Positions 1-6,836 of a DNA stretch of 38,041 nt are shown piece after piece. Under the pieces are notes generated by a model. The model had not been told where the DNA came from. It saw nothing but the letters and a program-made list of their open reading frames with translations, and searched no databases. Numbering within the stretch: position 1 is the first letter of the stretch; the number at the start of each line of letters is the position of its first letter. The DNA comes from an uncultured Bacteroidota bacterium. Lineage in GTDB: Bacteria; Bacteroidota; Bacteroidia; UKL13-3. The DNA lies in the NCBI GenBank assembly GCA_903834625.1, contig CAILJQ010000216.1, forward strand, positions 1 through 38,041, written 5' to 3'. The position numbers and the translations under genes were made by a program.

Positions 1-414
1 ATCTTTAAAAAGGTTGATAAGGGATGTAGGTTTTTTATTTCACAGTGCGTATACAGTCCAAACAATGCCAAAAACTTATTATCCGATTATTATTACTCAA
101 GCATAGACAGCAACAAAGAGTTGTTTCCCATGGTATTTACCTTGGCGCCATGTGGTTCATTAAAAACCTTACATTTCATGGAATGGCTAGGAATAGATGT
201 GCCCAAATGGTTGTTCAACGACTTAAAACATTCAGAAAATATTCTAGATAAATCAGTTAAGGTTTGTAAAAACATTGCCTCAGAAATGATGGAATATGCG
301 TATGCTAAGAGCATCCCTATTGGATTTAATATTGAATCTGTATCTATTAAAAAAGAAGAGATTGACGCCTCGAGTTTATTGCTACAGGAAATATCTAAGA
401 TGTTAAAATCTTAG
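1..414 (+). CDS. Methylenetetrahydrofolate reductase-like protein, C-terminal part (5' truncated by window edge)
   Basis: The frame is open from the first base to a TAG at 412-414, giving 137 residues with no start inside the window that would yield a whole protein. Two stretches resemble the C-terminal half of the MTHFR flavoprotein TIM barrel. Near residues 3-16, KKVDKGCRFFISQCVY matches the family pattern of an Asp-Ala-Gly-Ala strand followed by F-I-T-Q. Near residues 109-125, SIPIGFNIESVSIKKEE matches the typical P-I-G-I-N-V-E-S-V-S segment. MTHFR reduces methylene-THF to methyl-THF with a flavin. The protein could instead be one of the MTHFR-related FAD oxidoreductases, because the catalytic N-terminal part is outside the window. 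An internal ATG at 121 would give only a 97-residue fragment and is not a likely start. Confidence 0.6.
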   Translation: MFKKVDKGCRFFISQCVYSPNNAKNLLSDYYYSSIDSNKELFPMVFTLAPCGSLKTLHFMEWLGIDVPKWLFNDLKHSENILDKSVKVCKNIASEMMEYAYAKSIPIGFNIESVSIKKEEIDASSLLLQEISKMLKS

Positions 415-436
415 ATTTTTATATAAATTAGGGCCT

Positions 437-449
437 GTACAACTTGTAC
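437..449. promoter_or_regulatory. 13-bp perfect inverted repeat upstream of the TPR histidine kinase
   Basis: GTACAA-C-TTGTAC is a perfect dyad around one central base. It sits 38 bp upstream of the histidine-kinase start codon in the 73-bp gap after the MTHFR-like gene. The position fits an operator, but there is no T-tract, so a terminator is unlikely. The binding protein is unknown. Confidence 0.35.
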
Positions 450-487
450 CATAGCCTTAATATGTTTTTAGCCTAAACCCCAAATGA

Positions 488-2314
488 ATGCCTAAGTCAT
501 ACAAATGGTTGATGAATACCATTTATCCAAAAAGTTTGCTGCTCTTGTGCGGTTTGCTTTCATTGTTTTCAGAACCCTTACGAGCCCATTCAAGAGACAG
601 TTTATTGTTGGAGGTTGCAAGAGCGAAAGATACCACCTTGGCTCAATTGCAGCTACAAATTGGTGTAAGCTATTACCAAGAAGGCAAATTAGATTCTGCC
701 ATATTTTGGCTAGAACCAAGTGCCTCCCTGAGTAAAAAACTTCAACTTCCAGAAGTATTAATAAGAGCCCAAACAAACATAGGAAACTGTTATGCAGACA
801 AAGGTGAAAACCCGAAGGCATTACAATTTTACCAAGAAGCGTTAAAAGATGCTGAGGCCAATGGAAACAAAAAATACATAGCCAATATTCAAAAAAACAT
901 TGGTGCCTTACATCTCAGTTGGAAAAATTTGCAAGAGGCACTTAACTACTATAATAAGGCCGAAAAAACTGCCATTTTACTTAAAGATAGCAGCCTTCTT
1001 GCAGATATTTATAACAACAAAGGCACCGTTTACGAGCAATGGGAAAAATTTCCGGATGCGCTAATTTATTATGGAAAAGCACTCTCATTTTATGAAAGCA
1101 ATGGGAAAGATGATGGTATTGCCATGAGTTCAAGCAATATGGCTATTGTATACAAACTCATGGGCGATTTTGACAAGGCGATTTTATACAATGAAAAGGC
1201 CCTTTTTATTTCCAAAAAAATTGGCGACGATTGGATGTGCGCAGCAATTCTTAATAATATTGGCAACCTTTATGGGCAACAGGGAAAACTTCTTCAGGCT
1301 TTACTTAAATTAGAGGATGCGCTTTTTCTCGCAAGAAAAATAGATGCCAAAGAAATTGTTGTTATGGCACTTGAAAGCAAGGCAGATGCTGCCAGTAAAG
1401 CACAATTGTATGAAATGGCTTTTCAATACATGAAGGCATATACGCAGGCAAAAGATAGTTTTATTTCTGAGCAACAAACTGCCCAATTTAAAGAGCTTGA
1501 GGTGAAATACGACACTGAGAAAAAAGAGGCTCAATTGAGCTTACAGCAAGCAGAAATCGATAAACAAGAAAGCATCATTGCTTTCACTATATTAAGCACA
1601 TTGCTCCTTGGTCTTTTTGGATACTCTGCCTACAAGCGATACCAGAATAAGAAGGAACGTCAATTCATGGAAACGCTTCATGCACAAGAAATAAAAGCAA
1701 CCCAAGCCATCTTTCATAGCGAGCAGAATGAACGGTTTAGAATAGCACGCGATATACATGATAGCATTGGCCAATTGCTGTCGGTCATAAAAATGAAAAT
1801 AAACACAGCAGCGCAAATAGAAAATCAAAACCTCACACCGCTTGTTGATCAGGCCATCAAAGAATTAAGAGACATTTCTCATAACCTCATTCCAGAAGAG
1901 TTAGGATTGGGTTTATACAATGGTATTGAAAGCATGGTAGAGAAAATAAATGAAGCAGGTAAACTTAAAATAGAAGCACAAATTGAAGATGCCTTAATTA
2001 AAAAACCATTGAATAAAACCTTCGAATTATCTGTTTACCGCATCGTACAAGAGATATTAAACAATATGCTAAAACATGCACAAGCTTCCCATATTTCAAT
2101 ACAAATAAAAGAATCAGGTGAAGGAATTACCCTAAATTTAATAGACAATGGAATTGGTTTCGACAGCAGCAAGATTGAACAATCACAAGGTCTTGGCTGG
2201 AAGAATATTCGAGCTAGAGTAAACCTACTGGCAGGCAATATGCAGATTCGGTCTGAACCAAATAAAGGAACACAAATTACCATTCAACTCCCCTCTGTAT
2301 GGAAGAAAATTTAA
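488..2314 (+). CDS. TPR-containing sensor histidine kinase (HisKA_3/NarX-like class)
   Basis: This 608-residue protein has an N-terminal export signal (hydrophobic LLLLCGLLSLF at about 17-27). Tetratricopeptide repeats follow at about 50-330, then a coiled coil, one transmembrane helix at about 362-384 and a cytoplasmic kinase core. The dimerisation/phosphoacceptor box NERFRIARDIHDSIGQLLS places the conserved His at residue 424, as in HisKA_3 kinases. The ATPase domain shows the N box EILNNMLKHA (522-531), the G1 box DNGIGFD (553-559) and a G2-like GLGWKNI. The TPR part is therefore predicted to lie in the periplasm and to sense an unknown signal through protein contact. The 3' end overlaps the response regulator by 16 bp, indicating translational coupling and a cognate pair. 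A second Met at residue 9 (position 512) is an alternative start. Confidence 0.92.
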   Translation: MPKSYKWLMNTIYPKSLLLLCGLLSLFSEPLRAHSRDSLLLEVARAKDTTLAQLQLQIGVSYYQEGKLDSAIFWLEPSASLSKKLQLPEVLIRAQTNIGNCYADKGENPKALQFYQEALKDAEANGNKKYIANIQKNIGALHLSWKNLQEALNYYNKAEKTAILLKDSSLLADIYNNKGTVYEQWEKFPDALIYYGKALSFYESNGKDDGIAMSSSNMAIVYKLMGDFDKAILYNEKALFISKKIGDDWMCAAILNNIGNLYGQQGKLLQALLKLEDALFLARKIDAKEIVVMALESKADAASKAQLYEMAFQYMKAYTQAKDSFISEQQTAQFKELEVKYDTEKKEAQLSLQQAEIDKQESIIAFTILSTLLLGLFGYSAYKRYQNKKERQFMETLHAQEIKATQAIFHSEQNERFRIARDIHDSIGQLLSVIKMKINTAAQIENQNLTPLVDQAIKELRDISHNLIPEELGLGLYNGIESMVEKINEAGKLKIEAQIEDALIKKPLNKTFELSVYRIVQEILNNMLKHAQASHISIQIKESGEGITLNLIDNGIGFDSSKIEQSQGLGWKNIRARVNLLAGNMQIRSEPNKGTQITIQLPSVWKKI

Positions 2315-2952
2315 CCGTTAAAATTCTTTTAGTTGATGACCACCCTTTGGTGCTTGAAGGACTTAAAGGATTATTGATGCATGAAAATGCCATAGAAATT
2401 GTTGCAACTGCCTATAATGGTAAGCAGGCATTAGAGTTCATTAAAGCCGCACATACTCCTATAGATCTGGTTGTAAGTGATATTGATATGCCAGAAATGA
2501 ATGGAATTGAATTATGTAAAGAACTTAAAAAATTAAACCACCCACCTCAAGTACTTGTGCTATCTGTGCATACCTCTTCAACCATGGTAAAAGGCGCCAT
2601 TGCAGCAGAAGCAGATGGATATATGCTTAAAAACGCTAGCAAAGAAGATATTATTTATGCCATACAGAGAGTAGCTAATGGAAGTTGTTTTTACTCGCAA
2701 GAGATAATCCCCATTATATACGCCCAATACCAGAAAGAAAAGAAAACAGACGAACAACTTGCTACCCTTACCCCAAGAGAAAAAGAAATTTTAAGCCTTA
2801 TTATGAAGGAGCTAACAAGCAATGAAATTGCTGAAAAATTATTCATAAGTAGAAAAACAGTAGAAGTTCACCGAGCAAATTTGTTAGAAAAAACTGCAAG
2901 TAAATCAACCATTGGCCTGGTGAAATACGCCCTCAAATTAGGAATAGATTAA
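2299..2952 (+). CDS. NarL/FixJ (LuxR-type) response regulator
   Basis: This 217-residue protein has a receiver domain (about 7-125) followed by a LuxR-type HTH (about 150-212). The acidic pocket is D13/D14, and the phosphoacceptor is D61 in the segment VVSDIDMPEMNG. A conserved Lys lies in DGYMLKNAS. The output domain begins LTPREKEILSLI and has a recognition helix in SNEIAEKLFISRKTVEVHRANL. It overlaps the upstream kinase and is almost certainly its partner. Its targets are not known. A 16-bp perfect palindrome lies just after its stop and before the next gene, so the downstream exported proteins are candidate targets. Confidence 0.95.
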   Translation: MEENLTVKILLVDDHPLVLEGLKGLLMHENAIEIVATAYNGKQALEFIKAAHTPIDLVVSDIDMPEMNGIELCKELKKLNHPPQVLVLSVHTSSTMVKGAIAAEADGYMLKNASKEDIIYAIQRVANGSCFYSQEIIPIIYAQYQKEKKTDEQLATLTPREKEILSLIMKELTSNEIAEKLFISRKTVEVHRANLLEKTASKSTIGLVKYALKLGID

Positions 2953-2957
2953 ATTAA

Positions 2958-2973
2958 TAAGGGTATACCCTTA
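2958..2973. promoter_or_regulatory. 16-bp perfect palindrome between the response regulator and a T9SS protein gene
   Basis: TAAGGGTATACCCTTA is an uninterrupted perfect palindrome. It starts 5 bp after the response-regulator stop and ends 77 bp before the next start codon. There is no loop and no T-tract, so it looks like a dimeric regulator's binding site rather than a terminator. Each half, TACCCTTA, is one base from the NarL heptamer TACYYMT over seven positions. A link to the adjacent regulator is only inferred. Confidence 0.45.
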
Positions 2974-3050
2974 GATAATTACAGAAAGCTACCTATGGTT
3001 TGCTATATCATATAGTTAGAATTTTGACCTATTAAAAGGTAAACAACTAT

Positions 3051-4778
3051 ATGAAAACAAAACTACTCTCCTTATCATTACTAGTAGGCAACTTGGTTTC
3101 CTTGGCTCAAACCAACAATAACCAAGCATTTGAATGGGCTGTTAATACCAAAGCTGGAGCCAATACCATTAAACAAATAAAATACGACCCCATTGGAAAC
3201 ATGGTGGTGCTTGGCACCGTAAGCATGAAGGGTAAATGGGGAAACACAGATATTCCCACTAGTCCAAAGTTTGGTCAGTTCCCTGGTACAGGTGTATATG
3301 TTGGGAAGATTTCTCATACAGGAACCCAAACCCTTTTAAAATCATTTAACAACACTGCGGTAGCCCTAAGCAGTTATTTAATTGATGTTGACCTTCAAGG
3401 AAATATTTATTTATTAGGTTCTAGTAAGGCCACCACTGCATCACCAATTGATTTTGGTAATGGTATTACTATAAATAACAATGGTTATTTCTTGCTAAAA
3501 ATGGATCCTAATGGAAATGCCATATGGGCAAAAACCTATCAAATGGGTGTAACTACTTGGAATGCATTTACCAACCCAAGTGGCTTAAAAGTAATTCCAA
3601 CAGGAGAAATTTACATGAGCCTTTTATGTCCAAACGCCCCAGCTAAATATTGGCTGCTTAAAGTCAACAGCCAAGGCAATGAAATTTGGCATCGCGAAAG
3701 TTTAACCAATGCAACAGATCCATACAAATGTGCCACATCCGGACAATGGGTAGATGAAGCAGGAAACAGCTTCATTGTGAAATACAGTCCCAATAAAAAG
3801 GTTGTTTTTGGCTCAGACAGTATAGTGGCTAATGGAGCATTCGGCCCCTATTTATTTGTGGTAGGCTTTGATCCAAATGGAAATAAAAAATGGATGAGCG
3901 CATACAATAGAGCAAACATTGTAGATTATACCCTTCATCCCAAAACAGGTGAAATAACCATGATTTTGGTTCAGACCGGAGCCAATGCTGCACCGTTCGA
4001 TAGCCTAATATTTACAGGCTTACCTTACCCAAGTTCATTTCAAGGCTTGGTTAAAACTACCATCAATGGCGTAAAATTATCTTATCAGCCATTTGCAGTA
4101 TTAGATAGCATCAAAATTGGTGAACCCAACAATCTTATTACCTTGTCTGATGGAAATTTAGCAGTAGCTTCAAGGTTAATAAGGGCAGGAGAAATTTTTA
4201 TTAAAGGTCAAAGCCTAAGCGTTGACAACAAAAGAGACCAAGACCTATTTCTTGAATTTGGCAACAACTTGAAACCAAAATACTTCATTGCTTTGCAAAA
4301 AGCCGATGCGAGTAGTGAATTTAACATCGCATGTTTTCAAAACAAAATAGGTGTTTCAGGAAATGCTTCTTTGCCCAAAGATTCTATACTCATCATCAAC
4401 AAAACAACGTTGTATGCAGGCTCAAACGACCCAACGTTTGCTACAGAGTTTCCAGTTTTTGCTAACAGCAGACAAGATATTTATATCACCCAATTTGATC
4501 GCTCGCTACAAGCTGGAAGCAGCAATGCCTTAGTAGAATCAAATTGGCAAACAGTACTTCAGGTGTTTCCAAACCCATTCACCAATTACCTAAACATAAC
4601 AAGCACCCAAACCATTCAGGATGTTATAATCATGAATACCGCTGGCCAACTGGTATTTCAACAAAACACCCAAGCCATAGAGTTAGCAGTCAATTTAGAG
4701 GAGTTACCACTAGGAGTATACATTGCTCTAATCAAAACAAATCAAGGTGTGTTGAGCCAAAAAATCATTAAACAATAA
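3051..4778 (+). CDS. T9SS type A sorted, beta-propeller-like exported protein
   Basis: This 575-residue protein has a Sec signal peptide (cleavage near residue 20 after LVSLAQ) and a long region with repeated short beta-strand units of the type D-P-x-G-N-x-x-W. Examples are KMDPNGNAIWAKTY, KVNSQGNEIWHRES and GFDPNGNKKWMSAY, which resemble SBBP-type propeller blades. The C-terminal segment of about 75 residues has the T9SS type A signature: VFPNPFTNYLNI, then MNTAGQLVFQ, then LPLGVYIALIKT, ending in QKIIKQ. It is therefore predicted to cross the outer membrane by T9SS and be released or surface anchored. No catalytic motif is visible. It lies 98 bp after the response regulator and 17 bp before the next gene, with which it probably forms an operon. 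Confidence 0.82.
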   Translation: MKTKLLSLSLLVGNLVSLAQTNNNQAFEWAVNTKAGANTIKQIKYDPIGNMVVLGTVSMKGKWGNTDIPTSPKFGQFPGTGVYVGKISHTGTQTLLKSFNNTAVALSSYLIDVDLQGNIYLLGSSKATTASPIDFGNGITINNNGYFLLKMDPNGNAIWAKTYQMGVTTWNAFTNPSGLKVIPTGEIYMSLLCPNAPAKYWLLKVNSQGNEIWHRESLTNATDPYKCATSGQWVDEAGNSFIVKYSPNKKVVFGSDSIVANGAFGPYLFVVGFDPNGNKKWMSAYNRANIVDYTLHPKTGEITMILVQTGANAAPFDSLIFTGLPYPSSFQGLVKTTINGVKLSYQPFAVLDSIKIGEPNNLITLSDGNLAVASRLIRAGEIFIKGQSLSVDNKRDQDLFLEFGNNLKPKYFIALQKADASSEFNIACFQNKIGVSGNASLPKDSILIINKTTLYAGSNDPTFATEFPVFANSRQDIYITQFDRSLQAGSSNALVESNWQTVLQVFPNPFTNYLNITSTQTIQDVIIMNTAGQLVFQQNTQAIELAVNLEELPLGVYIALIKTNQGVLSQKIIKQ

Positions 4779-4795
4779 TCATTAAAGCCTATCAA

Positions 4796-5608
4796 ATGAA
4801 AATAATTGCTAAATCTTTGTGCCTCTCTTTTATAGCAACACTCTTATTGCAATTTCCTATCAAAGCACAAACCACAAAAGTTGAGGTGGTTGATAATGAT
4901 ATCGAAAACTTCAAAAAACTTCAAATAAGACCACACTTCGATTTTTTTATTCCTGCAGGCGAATATTCATCGCCACTGCCAACAAACTTTAACATAGACG
5001 CTCAATATTGGATGGGTAGCATTTGGGATGCAAGAGCCGGAATTAAATTGGGTAGCATGAATGGGTTTACCGCTGGAGGAACACTTCACCTAAAAGATCG
5101 TGTGACAGACAGAGCACATAAATTTGTTTTGAGTAGAACCACGTCTAACAGTGGAAGAACTGAAACCGTGAATTATATCAAAAAAAACATGAAAGCACGC
5201 GTAATTAGTGGACCATGTGCAGATGTGTTTATAGGAAACATCAAAGGAGGTGGCTTTCACACTCAACTCGCATTTGGTCTCGATTTTCAGAGAATGAGTA
5301 AGGCCTCCATTAAACCTGAAGGATGGCAAAATCCTATTCAAGCATCAAGCAATGGTTGGTATAGTTTAAAATTACAGGCTGTGGTGCAAAGTTTAACCGC
5401 TGAATCTGCTGTGATAAATTACAAAATGGTAATTGGTGGCCGAGAAATGGGCTTTGGTGGCCAAGCAGATGTAAGTGGTTCATTGAGGCCATGGAAAAAA
5501 GCAACATTACATGCAGGACTAAGTATGGGTGCCATTAAGGTAACTGGTGTTACAGGTAGTGTAAAGCCTATTTTATCCATCAGATTTGGAATGGCTTTCT
5601 GCCAATAA
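4796..5608 (+). CDS. Exported beta-rich protein of unknown function
   Basis: This 270-residue protein begins with a clear signal peptide (MKIIAKSLCLSFIATLL, cleavage probably after PIKAQ). The rest alternates polar and hydrophobic residues with many Gly and aromatic positions (for example DAQYWMGSIWDARAGIKLGS), as in an outer-membrane beta barrel or other beta-sandwich. The last residues SIRFGMAFCQ do not end in the usual aromatic residue, so a barrel is only a guess. I do not recognise a family. The gene starts 17 bp after the T9SS protein and is probably cotranscribed with it. Confidence 0.7.
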   Translation: MKIIAKSLCLSFIATLLLQFPIKAQTTKVEVVDNDIENFKKLQIRPHFDFFIPAGEYSSPLPTNFNIDAQYWMGSIWDARAGIKLGSMNGFTAGGTLHLKDRVTDRAHKFVLSRTTSNSGRTETVNYIKKNMKARVISGPCADVFIGNIKGGGFHTQLAFGLDFQRMSKASIKPEGWQNPIQASSNGWYSLKLQAVVQSLTAESAVINYKMVIGGREMGFGGQADVSGSLRPWKKATLHAGLSMGAIKVTGVTGSVKPILSIRFGMAFCQ

Positions 5609-5615
5609 TTAAACA

Positions 5616-5648
5616 TTAACCCGGGTTATTTTTCTTAACCTGGGTTAA
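5616..5648. promoter_or_regulatory. Tandem 14-bp palindromes, candidate operator
   Basis: TTAACCCGGGTTAT (5616-5629) and TTAACCTGGGTTAA (5635-5648) are two near-identical dyads with centres 19 bp apart. Together they can also fold as one 14-bp stem with a 7-base loop. The second copy ends 23 bp before a -7-like box, so a protein bound there would touch the promoter of the following lipoprotein gene. A transcription terminator for the upstream gene is the alternative, but no T-run follows the whole structure. Confidence 0.5.
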
Positions 5649-5671
5649 TCAATTTTGTTTGAACACATAAT

Positions 5672-5679
5672 TACTTTTG
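5672..5679 (+). promoter_or_regulatory. Bacteroidota-type -7 promoter element
   Basis: TACTTTTG matches the Bacteroidota -7 consensus TAnnTTTG exactly and lies 22 bp upstream of the lipoprotein start codon at 5702. No exact TTTG element is found at the usual 19-21 bp further upstream. Transcription may depend on an activator bound at the palindromes just upstream. Confidence 0.4.
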
Positions 5680-5701
5680 TAAGCGTATTATTCAAACAAA
5701 G

Positions 5702-6184
5702 ATGAAATTACACGTTTTAAAAACCATTTCTAAGGCCATAACGCCAATGGTATTATTAGTCCTTTTTTCTTTTCAGTGTTCAGATACTCATTTGCCTAAA
5801 GAATACATGGGCAATTGGCATACAAAGGCTACAAAGGTTACGGTTCGAACCAAAATTAAATGGATGAAATACCAATTTACCTCTGAAAATATTCCTTTGA
5901 GTTTAAGTATAAACAACACGCAAACTGCCTCAGGAAAAATTGGGATGGCATCCTTTGAAAACGCCAGCATAACAGAAAATAAAGGCAATTCAAGCGTCAC
6001 AGGTATTTCATATATCATTCATTGTGGCAAACTCAACAAACTATTCGAAAGCGATAATAGCGGAGAAAAGACCCTCGAAATTTGGCTCAAACCGAAAAAA
6101 AATAGCCAAGCACTTGAAGCAGAATTGCGCCTAAGAGATGGATGGGACACCTTTCCTATGGCAGATTGTTCCTTCTCTCAATAA
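5702..6184 (+). CDS. Small putative lipoprotein of unknown function
   Basis: This 160-residue protein has a hydrophobic N-terminus followed by FSFQCSDTH. The Cys near residue 26 is a plausible lipidation site, though the lipobox is atypical. The mature part begins KEYMGNWHTK, reminiscent of lipocalin-like small lipoproteins that start with a G-x-W motif, and ends with a W-containing segment and a second Cys. I do not recognise a family. It is preceded by tandem palindromes and a -7 box, and followed 33 bp later by a Crp/Fnr-type regulator gene. A copy of the palindrome GGTTCGAACC lies inside the coding region at 5842-5851. Confidence 0.65.
   Translation: MKLHVLKTISKAITPMVLLVLFSFQCSDTHLPKEYMGNWHTKATKVTVRTKIKWMKYQFTSENIPLSLSINNTQTASGKIGMASFENASITENKGNSSVTGISYIIHCGKLNKLFESDNSGEKTLEIWLKPKKNSQALEAELRLRDGWDTFPMADCSFSQ
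5842..5851. repeat. Copy of iterated palindrome GGTTCGAACC (in small lipoprotein gene)
   Basis: This is a perfect copy in the context TTACGGTTCGAACCAAAAT, coding for V-R-T-K. It shares the right flank CAAAAT with the copies at 11042 and 34907. Confidence 0.6.
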
Positions 6185-6217
6185 AATTAATTAATTTTAT
6201 TGCTCAATCCCTCGCTT

Positions 6218-6808
6218 ATGCACAGCGAACTCATTCATTTATTTAAACAAATTGCCTACCTAAGTGAAGCAGATATTGAACTCATTAAAGCTTCATTTAA
6301 ACCGCATTTCCTGGGTAAAGGTGAATACTTTTTAAAGGCTGGAGACACCAATCAATACATAGGTTTTTTGCGAAAAGGTTTGGTTCGATATTTTGTAGAT
6401 AAAAATGAAACAGAGGCTACTTTTGAGTTCACCAAAGAAGGAGAGTTTATTGCCGACTACCAAAGTTTTAACAGCCACACACTTTCCATTCAAAACATTC
6501 AAGCCATAGAAGATTGCGAGTTATTACTTATTAACTTTCATGACGTACAATACATTTTTAACCATACCCAAAATGGCAACCTTTTAGGAAGAATAATTGT
6601 TGAACACCGCTTTGATGTAATGGTTAATCAATTACTTTCTATTTACATGCAAAATCCAGAGGAACGCTACAAACGCTTTGTGGCTAATTATTCCAGCCTT
6701 GCACAAAGAATTCCGCAATACCTCATAGCATCATATGTAGGCATACAACCTCAATCATTGAGTAGAATGAGAAAACGTTTTGCCCAAGAAAATAAACCTC
6801 ATCATTGA
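6218..6808 (+). CDS. Crp/Fnr family transcriptional regulator
   Basis: This 196-residue protein begins MHSELIHLFKQI. A TTG at 6200 in the same frame would add six residues, but the ATG at 6218 is preferred because TTG starts are rare in this phylum. Residues about 20-115 form a cNMP-binding-like beta roll (GKGEYFLKAGDTNQYIGFLRKGLVRYF). The C-terminal part has a degenerate winged HTH (QRIPQYLIASYVGIQPQSLSRMRKRF), typical of the Bacteroidota Crp/Fnr group. No FNR-type Cys cluster is present, so iron-sulfur oxygen sensing is unlikely. The effector and targets are unknown. The tandem palindromes at 5616-5648 have a dimensional fit to a dimeric regulator and could be its target, as an inference. 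Confidence 0.85.
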   Translation: MHSELIHLFKQIAYLSEADIELIKASFKPHFLGKGEYFLKAGDTNQYIGFLRKGLVRYFVDKNETEATFEFTKEGEFIADYQSFNSHTLSIQNIQAIEDCELLLINFHDVQYIFNHTQNGNLLGRIIVEHRFDVMVNQLLSIYMQNPEERYKRFVANYSSLAQRIPQYLIASYVGIQPQSLSRMRKRFAQENKPHH

Positions 6809-6809
6809 G

Positions 6810-6836
6810 TTTAAGGCACTACCTAAGTACCTTAAA
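6810..6836. terminator. Hairpin between convergent Crp-like and GH81 genes
   Basis: TTTAAGG (6810-6816) pairs with CCTTAAA (6830-6836). Inside it, ACT pairs with AGT around a 5-base loop, with one C/A mismatch. The hairpin lies two bases after the Crp-like stop and covers the GH81 stop codon, so it could serve both transcripts. Neither side has a U-tract, so intrinsic termination is uncertain. Confidence 0.3.

Noticed and set aside
5842-5851. GGTTCGAACC as part of a tRNA T-arm
   Set aside because: The sequence matches a T-loop core, but no acceptor stem, D-arm or anticodon arm surrounds any of the four copies, and two lie inside genes.
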